Positions 43,801 through 55,054 of a stretch of DNA of 64,000 nt are shown piece by piece. A program made the translations under genes and the position numbers. This DNA is from Mariniblastus sp. Lineage in GTDB: Bacteria > Planctomycetota > Planctomycetia > Pirellulales > Pirellulaceae. The stretch's first letter is position 1. The number at the start of each line of letters is the position of its first letter. The notes under the pieces are model-generated. The model made no database searches. It was not told the DNA's origin and was given only the letters and a program-made list of their open reading frames with translations. The stretch spans positions 31,153-95,152 of the forward strand of contig JABACA010000001.1 of NCBI GenBank assembly GCA_014237975.1, written 5' to 3'.

Positions 43801-46146
43801 ATGTTAAAGTTGAATGCGATGTTTTTGGCTTCTGTTTTGTGTGGCGCATGGTTGGGCTCGCCTTTAGTGGCACAGGAGGATTCGGCTGGCGTTCAACGAT
43901 CGTCGGATATCTCCCAGGAAGCTCGCGAAATCCATCAAACTGGAATGTTGTTTGACGGGCATAATGACCTGCCATGGACGATGCGCGTTAAAGCGGGTTC
44001 TTCGTTTGACAAAGTCGACATTTCCAAGCCCACTGATTTCCATACGGATATTCCAAGGCTTCGGGCTGGTGGATTGAAAGCGCAATTCTGGTCGGTCTAT
44101 GTTCCGGCGGGCACCGATCTGACTGGAAACGCTCTGCTGCAGACGCTGGAACAGATCCAGCTGGTTCACGATATGTGTGAGCGGTATCCGGATGAATTTG
44201 AAATGGCAAAAACGGCTGATGATATCGAGAGAATTGTGGCCGATGGCAAAATCGCTTCGATGATCGGTGTGGAGGGTGGGCACAGCATTCAAAACAGCCT
44301 GCAAGTTTTGCGGGAGTTGTATGATCGTGGTGCCCGCTATATGACGTTGACTCACAGCAAGACGTTGGCCTGGGCGGATTCGTGTACCGATGATCCCAAA
44401 AACAACGGTTTGTCCCCGTTTGGTAAAGAAGTGGTCAGGGAGATGAACCGACTGGGGATGTTGGTCGATCTGTCGCATGTGTCTCCCAAATGCATGCAAG
44501 ATGCGATGGAGGTTTCGGTAGCGCCGGTGATTTACTCCCATTCGTCGGCCAAGGCGATTTGTGATCACCCACGGAATGTTCCAGACGACATGCTCAAGCT
44601 GACCGCCCAGAATGGTGGCGTCGTGATGGTGAATTTCTATTCCGGTTTTGTGGTTCCCCGCGAGGATGCTGAAAAAGACAAGCAGGCGCGGGGCGACTGT
44701 GATTTGATCTGTGACCACATCGATCACATTGTCAAGGTTGCCGGAATCGACCATGTCGGTATTGGCTCCGATTACGATGGCGTGGGACGACTGCCCAGGG
44801 GACTGGAAGACGTCTCTTGCTACCCGAATATTACTCAGGAGCTTTTGGATCGGGGGTACACCCGTGACCAGATACATAAAGTTTTGGGTGGTAACGTCCT
44901 GAGAGTACTTCGCCAAGCCGAACAGGTGGCGACTCAACTGAAAACCAAGAGCGGTTCCGTCAAATCAGAAGCTCTGTTCGACATTACGATCGAACCAACT
45001 TCGTCAGACCGGGAAAATCTCATCGTGCAGCATTTACTGCCCTTGCCCAATTACCAGGGAAAGGTTGTTACTCTCTCCGATCCGCAGGGTAACAAATACA
45101 TTGGCCAGATTTCGGAGCCCTCGATTGGGATGGAGCCGAAAGACGGAGATAAAATGTTGACGTTCATCCTGCCCGAGCTCAAGGCAGATACAGAATTGAA
45201 ATTGGTCGCGACGGAATCCGGGTTGACGGCGTATCGCCAATTTGAATGGCACGACGATCATTACGGAACGGCCGAATTGCAGTACGCGGGTCAACCGGTC
45301 ATGAAATACATGTATGAACCAATGGATGATTCCACGCCCGAACGACGTGGCGAAACTTATAAGGTGTATCATCATGTCTATAGTCCCGATGGGTCCGAGC
45401 TTGTGACCAAGGGGCCGGGTGGTTTGTTTCCGCATCACCGAGGTTTGTTTTACGGGTTTAACCGAATCAGTTACGGAGATAAACAGAAAGCGGATGTCTG
45501 GCATTGTAAAAAGGGTGAAAGCCAGGCTCACCAGAAGACGTTGCGGACGGTGGCCGGTCCGGTCTTTGGCAGCCAGCTGGTTGTGGTTGCCTGGAATGGC
45601 CAGGATGGCAAACCATTCGCCCATGAATTGCGGGAAATGACGGCTTATCGAATCAACGGTTCGGTCTTGATCGAATTTGATTCGATCCTTGAGTCCGATG
45701 TCGGACCCGTAAAACTTGACGGTGATCCGCAACACGCTGGATTCCAGTTTCGTGCCTCACAGGCAGTTCCGGACAAGACCAAGAACTTGACTTACTATAT
45801 TCGACCGGATGGCAAGGGAGATCCCGGTAAATTTCGAAACTGGTCCGCCAAGAAAGACGAAACGGCAATCAACAAGCAACATGTCAATTTGCCGTGGAAC
45901 GCCCTTAATTTTACGATTGGTGATAACAACTACACCTGTTGTTATCTGGATCATCCAGCCAATCCCAAGGAGTCCCGTTACAGTGAACGGGACTACGGAC
46001 GGTTTGGTTCCTATTTCGAATACCAATTGGATGACGACAAGCCATTGCAATTGCAATACCGCATCTGGCTGCAGGACGGCGAGATGGAGGTCGGCGAAAT
46101 AGAGACATTAAGTCGCGAGTTTGTAGATCCGGTAAAAGTAAAATAG
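43801..46146 (+). CDS. Secreted M19 dipeptidase fused to DUF6807 domain
   Basis: A 781-residue protein from the ATG at 43801 (GGGAGAG upstream), which starts a signal peptide cleaved near VAQED. Residues about 40-390 are an M19 renal-dipeptidase-type metallopeptidase: [10 protein letters not shown] (metal ligands His, Asp), [35 protein letters not shown] and [10 protein letters not shown] all match the family. After a short linker, residues about 470-780 resemble DUF6807, also called Pmo[32 protein letters not shown] and the later KTRF/ENR-like segments. DUF6807 usually stands alone or sits next to Gfo/Idh genes in planctomycetes. The fusion suggests the DUF6807 part acts with or binds a dipeptide- or sugar-linked substrate. 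Both parts look complete. Confidence 0.88.
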   Translation: MLKLNAMFLASVLCGAWLGSPLVAQEDSAGVQRSSDISQEAREIHQTGMLFDGHNDLPWTMRVKAGSSFDKVDISKPTDFHTDIPRLRAGGLKAQFWSVYVPAGTDLTGNALLQTLEQIQLVHDMCERYPDEFEMAKTADDIERIVADGKIASMIGVEGGHSIQNSLQVLRELYDRGARYMTLTHSKTLAWADSCTDDPKNNGLSPFGKEVVREMNRLGMLVDLSHVSPKCMQDAMEVSVAPVIYSHSSAKAICDHPRNVPDDMLKLTAQNGGVVMVNFYSGFVVPREDAEKDKQARGDCDLICDHIDHIVKVAGIDHVGIGSDYDGVGRLPRGLEDVSCYPNITQELLDRGYTRDQIHKVLGGNVLRVLRQAEQVATQLKTKSGSVKSEALFDITIEPTSSDRENLIVQHLLPLPNYQGKVVTLSDPQGNKYIGQISEPSIGMEPKDGDKMLTFILPELKADTELKLVATESGLTAYRQFEWHDDHYGTAELQYAGQPVMKYMYEPMDDSTPERRGETYKVYHHVYSPDGSELVTKGPGGLFPHHRGLFYGFNRISYGDKQKADVWHCKKGESQAHQKTLRTVAGPVFGSQLVVVAWNGQDGKPFAHELREMTAYRINGSVLIEFDSILESDVGPVKLDGDPQHAGFQFRASQAVPDKTKNLTYYIRPDGKGDPGKFRNWSAKKDETAINKQHVNLPWNALNFTIGDNNYTCCYLDHPANPKESRYSERDYGRFGSYFEYQLDDDKPLQLQYRIWLQDGEMEVGEIETLSREFVDPVKVK

Positions 46147-46258
46147 GCTGCTGCGGATTTCGTTGACATCCGCTTGGTGTGGTCTTAAAATCGTGCCACT
46201 CTTTGCACACAACCACAAATACACAACTGCTTCAGGGATGATGCACAGGGAGACCCAA

Positions 46259-48217
46259 ATGTCGCAACCCGAAACAGGCCAAATTGCCAACGTCATGCAG
46301 GAAGAACGATTGTTTCCTCCCAGTGAGGAGTTTTCGGCGGCGGCCCGGATTGGATCCAGGGAGCAATACGATGCCTTGTGCGAGCGCGCCAAACAGGATC
46401 CCGAGGGGTTTTGGGGCGAACTCGGGCAGCAGGAGCTGCATTGGTTTGAGCCTTTTACCAAGGTTCTCGAGCAACAAGGTTCGGACTTCAGCTGGTTTCC
46501 GGGTGGCAAAACCAACGTCTGCTATAACTGCCTGGATGCCAATATCGAGGCCGGCAACGGTGATCGAACGGCAATCATTTGGGAAGGCGAGCCGGGCGAT
46601 ACCCGCACGTTGACCTATCTCGGGTTGCATCGGGAAGTTTGCAAATTCGCCAATGTCTTGAAGAGCCTTGGGGTTGGGGTGGGCGATGTTGTTTCCATCT
46701 ACATGCCGATGACACCCGAACTGGCGATTGCCATGTTGGCATGCGCTCGAATCGGCGCCATCCATTCAGTGATCTTCGCCGGGTTTTCGGCTGGAGCGAT
46801 TGCCGACCGAAACAATGACGCCAAGGCCGTAGTTCAATTGACCTCCGATGGTCTGTTTCGACGTGGAAAGGTCCTGCCGCTCAAGGAAACGGTAGACGAA
46901 GCACTTGAACAATCAGCGACCGTCGGCAAGTGTATCGTATTGCGGCGGGCTGAAAATGAAGTTTCGATGACGCCCGGTCGTGACTTTTGGTGGCATGAAC
47001 TGATGGCGGAAGCAGCAGAAGATTGTCCGGCGGAACCACTCGATAGTGAAGCGGATTTGTTCATCCTTTACACCAGTGGGTCGACCGGGAAACCGAAGGG
47101 CATTCGGCACGCCGCCGCCGGTTATAACCTCTGGACGAAGATGACGTTTCAATGGGTCTTTGATTGGCGACCGGACGACTTGTACTGGTGTACTGCCGAT
47201 TGCGGCTGGATTACAGGTCATAGTTACATTGTCTACGGACCCTTGTCCTGTGGTGCAACCGTTTTCATGTATGAAGGGGCCCCCAATCACCCAGCTCCGG
47301 ATCGGTTTTGGGAGATGATTGAACGGCACAAACTGACCATTCTGTATACGGCACCTACCGCGATTCGTGCCTTTATCAAATGGGGCGATGAACATGTCGA
47401 CAAACACGATTTAAGCAGCTTGCGACTTTTGGGAACGGTAGGTGAAGGCATCAACCCGGAAGCCTGGATATGGTACCACGAAAAAATTGGAAACAAGAAG
47501 TGCCCCATTGTTGACACATGGTGGCAAACGGAAACCGGCGGGATCATGATGAGCCCGTTGCCCGGTGTGACCGCCACGAAACCTGGCAGTTGTACCACGG
47601 CGCTGCCAGGTGTGGTGCCGGTGATTCTTGACGAATCGCTGATGCCCGTGTCGCCTGGTCAGGGTGGAATGTTGTGTATCGATAAACCTTGGCCTGGAAT
47701 GTTGCGAGGAATCTGGGGTGACCACGATCGCTATCTGGATCAGTATTGGGCCAAGGTGCCTGGCAAATATTTGACCGGTGACAATGCCCGCATTGACCAA
47801 GATGGTTACTACTGGATCATGGGCCGGATTGATGACGTGATCAATGTTTCCGGTCATCGACTGAGTACGATCGAAGTCGAAAGCGCCATCGTTTCCCATG
47901 ATTCCGTTGCCGAAGCTGCCGCGGTGGGGCGTCCGGATGACCTCAAGGGACAGGCGATTGCTGTATTTGTTTCGGTTAAAGGAGCTGAGCCGTCGGAAGA
48001 ATTGCGTCAGGAGCTCAAGCAACATGTCCGCAAGGAAATTGGCGCCTTGGCCGTGCCCGATGACATCCGATTCACCGATGCCTTGCCCAAAACGCGGAGT
48101 GGAAAAATCATGCGTCGTTTGTTAAGAGATATCGCGGCCGGCAAAGAGACTGCGGGTGATACCTCCACGCTGGAGGACCTCAGCGTGTTAGCCAAATTAC
48201 AAAGCAATCAAGAATAA
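46259..48217 (+). CDS. acs: Acetyl-coenzyme A synthetase
   Basis: A 652-residue adenylating enzyme converting acetate, ATP and CoA into acetyl-CoA. The start at 46259 follows GGGAG; the frame upstream to 46163 does not encode family sequence. Present are the N-terminal [23 protein letters not shown] segment, the P-loop [13 protein letters not shown] (A3), [15 protein letters not shown] (A4-A5 region), [10 protein letters not shown] (A5) and [13 protein letters not shown] (A8). The C-terminal [13 protein letters not shown] holds the catalytic, reversibly acetylated lysine. Trp in WWQTETGG favours acetate over larger acids. No pat/cobB regulator is adjacent. Confidence 0.96.
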   Translation: MSQPETGQIANVMQEERLFPPSEEFSAAARIGSREQYDALCERAKQDPEGFWGELGQQELHWFEPFTKVLEQQGSDFSWFPGGKTNVCYNCLDANIEAGNGDRTAIIWEGEPGDTRTLTYLGLHREVCKFANVLKSLGVGVGDVVSIYMPMTPELAIAMLACARIGAIHSVIFAGFSAGAIADRNNDAKAVVQLTSDGLFRRGKVLPLKETVDEALEQSATVGKCIVLRRAENEVSMTPGRDFWWHELMAEAAEDCPAEPLDSEADLFILYTSGSTGKPKGIRHAAAGYNLWTKMTFQWVFDWRPDDLYWCTADCGWITGHSYIVYGPLSCGATVFMYEGAPNHPAPDRFWEMIERHKLTILYTAPTAIRAFIKWGDEHVDKHDLSSLRLLGTVGEGINPEAWIWYHEKIGNKKCPIVDTWWQTETGGIMMSPLPGVTATKPGSCTTALPGVVPVILDESLMPVSPGQGGMLCIDKPWPGMLRGIWGDHDRYLDQYWAKVPGKYLTGDNARIDQDGYYWIMGRIDDVINVSGHRLSTIEVESAIVSHDSVAEAAAVGRPDDLKGQAIAVFVSVKGAEPSEELRQELKQHVRKEIGALAVPDDIRFTDALPKTRSGKIMRRLLRDIAAGKETAGDTSTLEDLSVLAKLQSNQE

Positions 48218-48672
48218 AGCTTTCCCGTGTTATCAAACCATGTTTGATTTGGGATCCCCTGGTGCTGCTGGGCAGGAGGCCAGGTTCATCGGTTGTTTTT
48301 GATCGACCCGGTGGCTTGTGTTGGTTGTACTGGTTGGGGCAAGTTTTCGTTGCCGGGCTAATCACAAATTCTCGATAGCTTGACCTGATCTTTGTCGGCG
48401 ATCGACCGATGTAAAATCGATCGTCCGTCTTTCGGCGAGGTTAGCATCTGCGGCAGATTTTCATCTATCTTCGATCCGGCGGCTGCTAGCGTCGGTCCGG
48501 TTCTGTTCTGTTGATTACCGACTTCGGCGGTCCGTAGGATAGGCAGGCGGCCATGGAAAAAGTACGGAAAATTTGGGTAGTAGACGATAATTGAAATGTC
48601 AAAGCGGCGCCGCGGCCCGTTTACATCTAATCCTATTTGTCTCTACAAAAACCAATGCCAGGAGGGCAGTCC
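48218..48672. other. Intergenic upstream of WD40 gene
   Basis: About 455 bases of no recognised gene. A short inverted repeat follows the acs stop (CAAACC-ATG-TTTG type) but lacks a T-run. The promoter for the WD40-surface-protein pair must lie in this stretch. Confidence 0.4.
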
Positions 48673-49734
48673 ATGATCAGGCGCAGGCAATTTTTGGGTT
48701 CCATGGCATTTTGGGCCACCGCGGGAACGGCGTTACCCTGCCTGTCGGCAAGTGTCCTTGCCCAACCATTGGAGCGGCTTAATTGGACCAGCGATGTTAT
48801 CAACATGGAGCCTCACGATTCCGGCAACCGGGCCCCGGTAGTGACAGACATCAGCTTACAGCCAGGCGGCCAGCAACTGGCCGTCGTGGGCGACGATCAC
48901 TTTATCTGTATCTATGATTTTGATTCCGCCCATTTCGTTCAGCACCTCGACAAGCACTCAGACTGGATTCGTTGCTCCCGATACTCCCCGGACGGGAACA
49001 TTCTCGTGACTGCCGGGAACGATCGCCGATTGGTTTTTTGGAATGCCCAGGATTATTCAGAATCACCGGCGGTTTGCAGGCACGATTACGCGATCATTGG
49101 AATCGACTTTTCCAACGATTCTCAAATGTTGGCTACCGTTGGATTTGATAAGTTGATCCGGATCTACGATGTACCTTCCCGGACATTAAAGCGTGAAATC
49201 GTCGATCCGGGCAGTGATAATCATGCCGTCGGTTTCTCGGTGGATCGTCGCTGGGTTGCTGTGGGTGGTCGTACGGGCTCGATCCAGGTCTGGAATGTTG
49301 CCAACGGGGACCTGGTTGCCACCTACCGGGCGCACCGTCGTCGCATTCGATCGTTGGTGTTTAATACCGACGGCAAGATCGTGAGTTGTGGTGAAGATCA
49401 AATTGTCGCCATCACAGATCCATTGAATCCGCAACGACCGGATTTGTTTCCCCGACAGTCTGCCAAGATTTACGATGTTGCACTACTCGAGGGCGGATTG
49501 ATTGCGACGGCTGGCACTGACAACCATGTCAACATCTGGCGGCTTGCGGATAAAGATCACATCGGGTTTTTAAAAGGGCACACCGGTACGGTTTCCTGTT
49601 TGGATAGCGACAGGACCAAAATTGTGTCCGGTGGTTTCGACACTCAAGTTCGGGTTTGGCAAATCAAAAAGGACTTTGTCGCGTCCTTGCCAAACGAAGA
49701 TCCTGCCTTGGACCGTAGCCGCAAGATAAAGTGA
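48673..49734 (+). CDS. Exported WD40-repeat protein
   Basis: A 353-residue protein from ATG 48673 (AGGAGG upstream, a strong site). A Tat-type signal starts it (IRRRQFLGSMAFWATAGTALPCLSASVLAQ). The mature part is six to seven WD40-like blades: for example HSDWIRCSRYSPDGNILVTAGNDRRLVFW, HAVGFSVDRRWVAVGGRTGSIQVWN and HTGTVSCLDSDRTKIVSGGFDTQVRVWQI. WD40 propellers bind proteins. The next gene, the giant surface protein, starts at or just after its stop, so the two are likely co-transcribed and the WD40 protein may help export or attach it. That link is inferred from order alone. Confidence 0.86.
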   Translation: MIRRRQFLGSMAFWATAGTALPCLSASVLAQPLERLNWTSDVINMEPHDSGNRAPVVTDISLQPGGQQLAVVGDDHFICIYDFDSAHFVQHLDKHSDWIRCSRYSPDGNILVTAGNDRRLVFWNAQDYSESPAVCRHDYAIIGIDFSNDSQMLATVGFDKLIRIYDVPSRTLKREIVDPGSDNHAVGFSVDRRWVAVGGRTGSIQVWNVANGDLVATYRAHRRRIRSLVFNTDGKIVSCGEDQIVAITDPLNPQRPDLFPRQSAKIYDVALLEGGLIATAGTDNHVNIWRLADKDHIGFLKGHTGTVSCLDSDRTKIVSGGFDTQVRVWQIKKDFVASLPNEDPALDRSRKIK

Positions 49735-49796
49735 ACATTCGATCTCGTCCTGTCACGGGATGGGACGAAGAACCAAGTTGGAACAGGGAGAGAGAT

Positions 49797-52700
49797 GTGG
49801 GGCTTTTCAAAAAAATATCTGGTTGGACGTTGGGCGCAAAACGTCAACAGCCAGAGTGCCGTGGGGACTCGATATTTCGAAGCTGCCAGTTTGAAGAACT
49901 GGAGCCGCGCCGCGTCCTGTCGGCTGATCCAGTGATCGTAGGATTGACTTACTTTGAAGGTGACTTGGGACAAGATACTACGCCAGACTACTTCGAAGTG
50001 ACTTTCCAGGGTGGGGCGGCGACAACCCAGTTGACACAATTTACGATCAATGGTGATCAAGATGGAAATGGCAACCTGAGCGACGGTGACATTTTTTTTG
50101 ACGTGACATCGAACCAGCCAGGCGCGGGTGGACACGCCGGTTTTCAAATCAATATGACCCACAGTAGCGGGATTACGGCCGACGATATCCAGTCGGTTTA
50201 TGTTTCACCTGACGGGTTGTTAATGAGCGTTAATGTCGAGAATTTTGAGGCAGGTGACGTTCTGGCGTTTACCGCCGACGTGGACGAAGTCGAACGTTTC
50301 AGGACGGACAAAATCGCCTCGGGCGTTGAGTTCGAAGGTACCCGATTGGATGCGACCTTTGCCGATTCCCAACATGTTTTCGTTGGAAAATCAATTTCGA
50401 TCGAGCATGCACTGGAGGATGGCTTTTTGCAGCAGCAGTTAGACGGTTTTTTCTACGATGAATACGATGACCTGATTGAGGAAGGCAGCCGTTTGGCCGG
50501 CCAGGACTTGGCGCTTACCTACGACAATCAAACTGGTCACGCCGATCGAAGCGCTGCGGCCATTGTCGCTTACGACCTCAGTCCATTGCCGATCAGTATC
50601 TCGGGAAATGTTTTTCATGATTTGGACATGACTTGCGGACGGGGCAGTGACGGGACAGGGATTGAGGGGGTTGCCATTCAATTACAAAAATTGAGTGAGT
50701 CGGGCCGGTATGAACCGGTTGCGGCGACGCAAACCGATGTCGGTGGTCATTATGAATTTGGTCAAGAACTGGGGCTGGTGCCAGGCACGTATCGATTGAT
50801 CGAGATTCAGCCAGAGGGTTATCTCGACCTGGGTGCCATGGCCGGGCAAGTGGGTGATGCCGAGGTCGGCACCGTATCGAACGATGCGAACCAGGACGCC
50901 AACATTATTTCAGATATCTCGATCCCTTTCGGTAATAACGCCGCAACCAATTACAACTTCTGCGAGGTGCGGTCCACCAGTCTGTCAGGGCACGTGTGGC
51001 ATGATCGGAACGATAACGGAACCCGGGATGCGGGTGAGGAAGGGATAGCCAATGTTTCCATCCGGGTAATACGAACCGGTCCCATGGACGGAGTTGCCAG
51101 CGATCCGTTCGACCCGTTCAAGTCGGTGGTGGTTCAAACAAATGGTGAAGGTTTTTTCAAGGCCGAAGCACTGCCCCCGGGAATTTATGAGATACGCGAA
51201 GTCAACCATTATCCAACTGGCCCTGATCCGCTGGCCCCGTTTGTCGATGGCAAGGAAACGATTGGGACCGTCGATGGAGAAATGGTTGGCGTGAAGAGTA
51301 ACGATCGCTTTCAGCAAATCATGCTGGGACCGGGTCAACACGGTGTTCAGTATGATTTCGGCGAACTCCGTCAATCGATTATCAGCGGGTATGTGAGCGT
51401 GACATCGCCCGACGGGGAGTGTGTTGACCCGTTGTCCAACGATCATCGGGGTATTGAAGGAGTGGTTGTCCACTTGTACACCACCAACCGGACACTGGTG
51501 GAATCAACGCAAACCGATTCAGATGGATTTTACGAATTCGACGAACTTGCGCCCGGTACCTACGGGATCGTCGAGGTTCAGCCGTCTGGCTATTTCGACG
51601 GTGGTGACGATCTCGGCAGGGTGGACGGGGAATTGAATGGTGTGGTTCGCGCCAATGATCGATTCAACGGTATCCGTTTGTCGTCAGGACAAAGTGGTAC
51701 GATGTACAATTTCTGTGAACAGCTTCCCGCAGAAATATGTGGGACCGTTTGGCACGACGCCAACAACAATGGCCTCCACGAGATGGCAGAATCCGGCATA
51801 TCGAGTGTGCTCGTCCAGTTGTTCAATGCTCAGGGGACCCAAGTTGCCCAGCAATTGACCGACGAGCAGGGCAACTATTGTTTTGCGGGTCTCGAGGCGG
51901 GAGAGTATTCGGTCAGTGAAATTCAACCGGCCGGATTTATCGATGGCCAAGAGGCATTGGGAACGGTCGTTTCCGGCCAGGGCAGGGTCACGCAGGTAGG
52001 TCTGGTTCACAATGACCAGTTTGAGGGGATCGTTCTGTTGGCCGGAGACCGTGGCCAAAACTACAATTTTGGCGAGCTTCAGGTCGCCAGTTCGGAGGAC
52101 GAGGATCTTCGTTTCGACGGAGAGGGCGGAGGCATACCAGTGCCGATCATCGCTTCGGGAAATCCGCGAACACCGATCCCGGGAATCACGACCTATCCTG
52201 GATTGGCAGGATCGCAGCCAGGTTTGACGTTTGAGATTGGAGGATCCAGTGGTGGGGCCTTTCAAGTGCCATTGAACCAACAGCCATACACCTGGCACCT
52301 GAGTGTTGTCAATGCGGGCCAGCCGAGATCCGTGGCCGAAGCGACCGCCGAATCCAGCACGGTTTGGCGGCAGGTCGCCGCTTTGAAGGAATCGGACTGG
52401 TCGCGTTTCACGATGATCGATGCCAACTGGTCATTTACGAAAACACTCCAGCCAGGTGAACTTATTCAGAGCGACAGCGTTGTCCGCTATGGCATGGTGG
52501 GCGGGACTCCCGTGGTGGGAGATTTTGATGGCGATGGTGTGGATGAAATTGCCGTTTTCCACGAAGGTTTCTGGCTGATTGATATAAACCGCAACGGTCA
52601 ATGGGACGCCGAAGACTTGTTGGCGCGGCTGGGAGGAGAGCAAGATCGTCCCGTGGTGGGCGATTGGGATGGGGATGGCAAAGAGGATATCGGCATCTAT

Positions 52701-53279
52701 GGACCGATGTGGCCGAATGATATCGAGGCGATCAACCAGGAGCCCGGCCTGCCCAATCCCGAGAACACACCGTTTACAAGGCCAAAGAATATCCCACCCA
52801 CGCAAACATCCGCTTCGGATGGGACTCGAATTATGAAATTGACCAGTTACGGTCAGCAAAGAGTTGATTTGGTTGACCATGTTTTTGGAATAGGTGCGTC
52901 GGAAGATGTGCCGGTTGCCGGTGACTGGAACGGTAATGGTGTTCGGTCGATCGGTAAATTTAACGGAGGTCTGTGGCACCTCGATGTCAACGGCGATGGA
53001 GAATTCAATCAGCAGGACGCCGTGATCAATTTTGGCCAGTCGGGCGATTACCCGGTTACGGGTGACTTCAATGGAGATGGGATTGAAGAAATTGCCGTTT
53101 ACCGAGCCGGAACCTGGTTGATTGATATCAATGGAAACCGACAGCTGGATGCGGCCGATATGAATTTCGAAATGGGAGAGACGGGCGATATTCCGATCGT
53201 AGGCGATTGGGATGGAGATGGAATCGACGAACCGGGTTTGTATCGTGAGAGCCAGGTCGATCAGGAGCGCGTGGATTAA
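49797..53279 (+). CDS. Giant planctomycete surface protein, SdrD_B and FG-GAP-like repeats
   Basis: A 1160-residue protein from the GTG at 49797 (GGGAGA upstream); a GTG at 49731 is in frame and overlaps the WD40 stop, and either could be used. The N-terminus has FEELEPRRVLSAD, the LEPRxxLSxD signature of large planctomycete surface proteins. Residues about 60-230 are beta-rich, followed by four SdrD_B/Cna-B-type repeats (for example ISGNVFHDLD..., SLSGHVWHDRNDNGTRDAGEEGI, ISGYV..., ICGTVWHDANNNGLHEMAESGI). The last third has four FG-GAP/VCBS-like units with GDFDGDG, GDWDGDG, GDWNGNG and GDFNGDG that should bind calcium. It is likely an adhesin or S-layer-like protein. No C-terminal anchor is obvious. 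Confidence 0.88.
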   Translation: MGLFKKISGWTLGAKRQQPECRGDSIFRSCQFEELEPRRVLSADPVIVGLTYFEGDLGQDTTPDYFEVTFQGGAATTQLTQFTINGDQDGNGNLSDGDIFFDVTSNQPGAGGHAGFQINMTHSSGITADDIQSVYVSPDGLLMSVNVENFEAGDVLAFTADVDEVERFRTDKIASGVEFEGTRLDATFADSQHVFVGKSISIEHALEDGFLQQQLDGFFYDEYDDLIEEGSRLAGQDLALTYDNQTGHADRSAAAIVAYDLSPLPISISGNVFHDLDMTCGRGSDGTGIEGVAIQLQKLSESGRYEPVAATQTDVGGHYEFGQELGLVPGTYRLIEIQPEGYLDLGAMAGQVGDAEVGTVSNDANQDANIISDISIPFGNNAATNYNFCEVRSTSLSGHVWHDRNDNGTRDAGEEGIANVSIRVIRTGPMDGVASDPFDPFKSVVVQTNGEGFFKAEALPPGIYEIREVNHYPTGPDPLAPFVDGKETIGTVDGEMVGVKSNDRFQQIMLGPGQHGVQYDFGELRQSIISGYVSVTSPDGECVDPLSNDHRGIEGVVVHLYTTNRTLVESTQTDSDGFYEFDELAPGTYGIVEVQPSGYFDGGDDLGRVDGELNGVVRANDRFNGIRLSSGQSGTMYNFCEQLPAEICGTVWHDANNNGLHEMAESGISSVLVQLFNAQGTQVAQQLTDEQGNYCFAGLEAGEYSVSEIQPAGFIDGQEALGTVVSGQGRVTQVGLVHNDQFEGIVLLAGDRGQNYNFGELQVASSEDEDLRFDGEGGGIPVPIIASGNPRTPIPGITTYPGLAGSQPGLTFEIGGSSGGAFQVPLNQQPYTWHLSVVNAGQPRSVAEATAESSTVWRQVAALKESDWSRFTMIDANWSFTKTLQPGELIQSDSVVRYGMVGGTPVVGDFDGDGVDEIAVFHEGFWLIDINRNGQWDAEDLLARLGGEQDRPVVGDWDGDGKEDIGIYGPMWPNDIEAINQEPGLPNPENTPFTRPKNIPPTQTSASDGTRIMKLTSYGQQRVDLVDHVFGIGASEDVPVAGDWNGNGVRSIGKFNGGLWHLDVNGDGEFNQQDAVINFGQSGDYPVTGDFNGDGIEEIAVYRAGTWLIDINGNRQLDAADMNFEMGETGDIPIVGDWDGDGIDEPGLYRESQVDQERVD

Positions 53280-53371
53280 CGGTGGTTAGGTTCGATGTAG
53301 CCATACCCTGTGGTTGATCGAGCCATGGGGTCGCTGATTTGCCAGCGGAGCGTTTTAATACGGTAGCCAGC

Positions 53372-53794
53372 ATGTCGGTAAATCGAGCAGCGAGGGATGG
53401 CCGGCGGGCGGTGGTCGCCATCCTGCAGCAAAAAAACAACGTTCTGGTGATCCAACGATCGGAGCTTGTTTTGGCACCCGGGAAAATCTGCTTTCCCGGA
53501 GGCATGGTGGAACCGGGAGAGACGCTTGAAATGGCGTTGATTCGGGAGATGCGGGAAGAATTGAATCTTGACATTCAACCGCTCAAACAGGTTTGGCAAA
53601 ATCACTCGCCCTGGGGTGTCGAGCTTTTCTGGTGGCAGGTTGCCCATCAACCGGCCCAGACGATCACCTGTAATCCTCAGGAAGTGGCTTGGGCGCGGTG
53701 GGTTAGTTGGCGGGAACTACGAGAATCGACGAACCTGTTAGCGACCAATATCGAGTTCCTCCAGGCATTGGACGCCGGTGACATCCTGCTCTAA
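53372..53794 (+). CDS. NUDIX hydrolase
   Basis: A 140-residue protein with a perfect Nudix box: G-x5-E-x7-R-E-x-x-E-E-x-x-x-x (GGMVEPGETLEMALIREMREELNLD), which binds the metal and cleaves a nucleoside diphosphate linked to another group. ATG 53372 and TTG 53339 both fit; the fold begins at RRAVVAILQ. No additional recognition domain is present, so the substrate (dNTP, ADP-ribose, capped or lipid pyrophosphate) is unknown. It lies 93 bases after the giant protein gene, and is probably separate. The RNLGVELFWWQVAH-type strand completes the usual fold. Confidence 0.88.
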   Translation: MSVNRAARDGRRAVVAILQQKNNVLVIQRSELVLAPGKICFPGGMVEPGETLEMALIREMREELNLDIQPLKQVWQNHSPWGVELFWWQVAHQPAQTITCNPQEVAWARWVSWRELRESTNLLATNIEFLQALDAGDILL

Positions 53795-53825
53795 TCCTGG
53801 AGGGTTGCCCGGGTGATGCTTGGCA

Positions 53826-54827
53826 TCAGGCGGCCTTCCGCGGAAACATCTTCAGCCTGGGATAAGAGCGATCGAAATTTACCAACTTTCGGATTCGGTA
53901 GTTTTGACGATCATGCTGCGAATAATAAATCCGCGCGGCAACTTCTCCAATCAATCCAAGACTGAAGAACTGCACGCTGAGTACGGCGGATAGAATCCCC
54001 AGCAGCAACATCGGGTTACCAGTCATGTCGGTACCCCAGACGGCTTTCATGACGATCGCTAGAAAGACGGATCCCACTGCCAGCATCCCGATCCAGATAC
54101 CGATCATCCCAAACAGTTTCATGGGACTGGCAAAGTACTTTTGCATGTAGCGAACGGTTATCAGATCCAGAATGACGCGAAACGTCCGTCCGATCCCATA
54201 TTTCGTTGTGCCGAATTGTCGGGCGCGATGATGGGTTACTACTTCCAGTGATTTAGCTCCCAATTGGTCAGCCAGAATTGGGATGAAGCGATGCATTTCA
54301 CCGTACAATTCCAACTCTTGCGCAATTTCGCGTCGCATCGCTTTAAGTGTGCAACCCAAATCGTGGATCGGAAAGCCGGTTGTACGAGAGATAAGCCAGT
54401 TAGCCAATTTTGAAGGGAGTTTTCGCGACAGGAATTTGTCCTGCCGGTTCTTTCGCCAGCCGTGCACCAAGTCGTAACCTTCGTCCAACTTTTCAATCAT
54501 CATCGGTATGTCACGGGGATCGTTCTGCAAATCTCCATCCATGGTGACGATGTACCGACCGGTCGCGTGATTGATACCCGCATTCATGGCTGCCGTCTGG
54601 CCATAATTCCGACGAAACAGAACGAGTTTTACACGTTCATCCTCGGCGATGCCTTGGAGTTTTTCAACGGTTCCATCATTGGAACCGTCATCGACGATTA
54701 CCATTTCAAAATCAATTTCGGCCTGTTCCATCGCGCTTGTTATTTCGCGATATAACAACTCGACGTTTTCATTTTCCTGGTAAACCGGAACAACCACCGA
54801 AACGGTGGGATCGTTGGGATTTGTCAT
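53826..54827 (-). CDS. Membrane-bound family-2 glycosyltransferase
   Basis: A 333-residue transferase from ATG 54827; the frame runs to 54989 but the extra 54 residues are not family-like. [17 protein letters not shown] and [14 protein letters not shown] (donor site), [16 protein letters not shown] (metal motif) and the acceptor-side [23 protein letters not shown] segment match the bactoprenol glucosyltransferase (GtrB/Yfdh) and polyprenol-phosphate sugar transferase group. Two C-terminal membrane helices (about 245-310) anchor it, unlike the DPM1-type enzyme at 42.5 kb. The next gene, on the opposite strand, begins 227 bases away. Confidence 0.9.
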   Translation of the reverse strand: MTNPNDPTVSVVVPVYQENENVELLYREITSAMEQAEIDFEMVIVDDGSNDGTVEKLQGIAEDERVKLVLFRRNYGQTAAMNAGINHATGRYIVTMDGDLQNDPRDIPMMIEKLDEGYDLVHGWRKNRQDKFLSRKLPSKLANWLISRTTGFPIHDLGCTLKAMRREIAQELELYGEMHRFIPILADQLGAKSLEVVTHHRARQFGTTKYGIGRTFRVILDLITVRYMQKYFASPMKLFGMIGIWIGMLAVGSVFLAIVMKAVWGTDMTGNPMLLLGILSAVLSVQFFSLGLIGEVAARIYYSQHDRQNYRIRKLVNFDRSYPRLKMFPRKAA

Positions 54828-55054
54828 TGACCGCTCGCGTTTTTTGCTGGGATGAAGAAGTTTATTGGGTTCAATCAGGAGGCTCAACCTCGAAACGCAA
54901 CGGTTCGCTAGCAGTTTGTCCGGATTCAGCCATTGATTTTCATCGCGGGGGTCAGGTAGAGTCCCGTCGCTCTCATGGAACTTACCCACCTGTTGGCTTT
55001 ACGGGTTCATTAGGGGGACGATCACAGCTCCCTGTTTTCAACAAGTTTTAGGTC

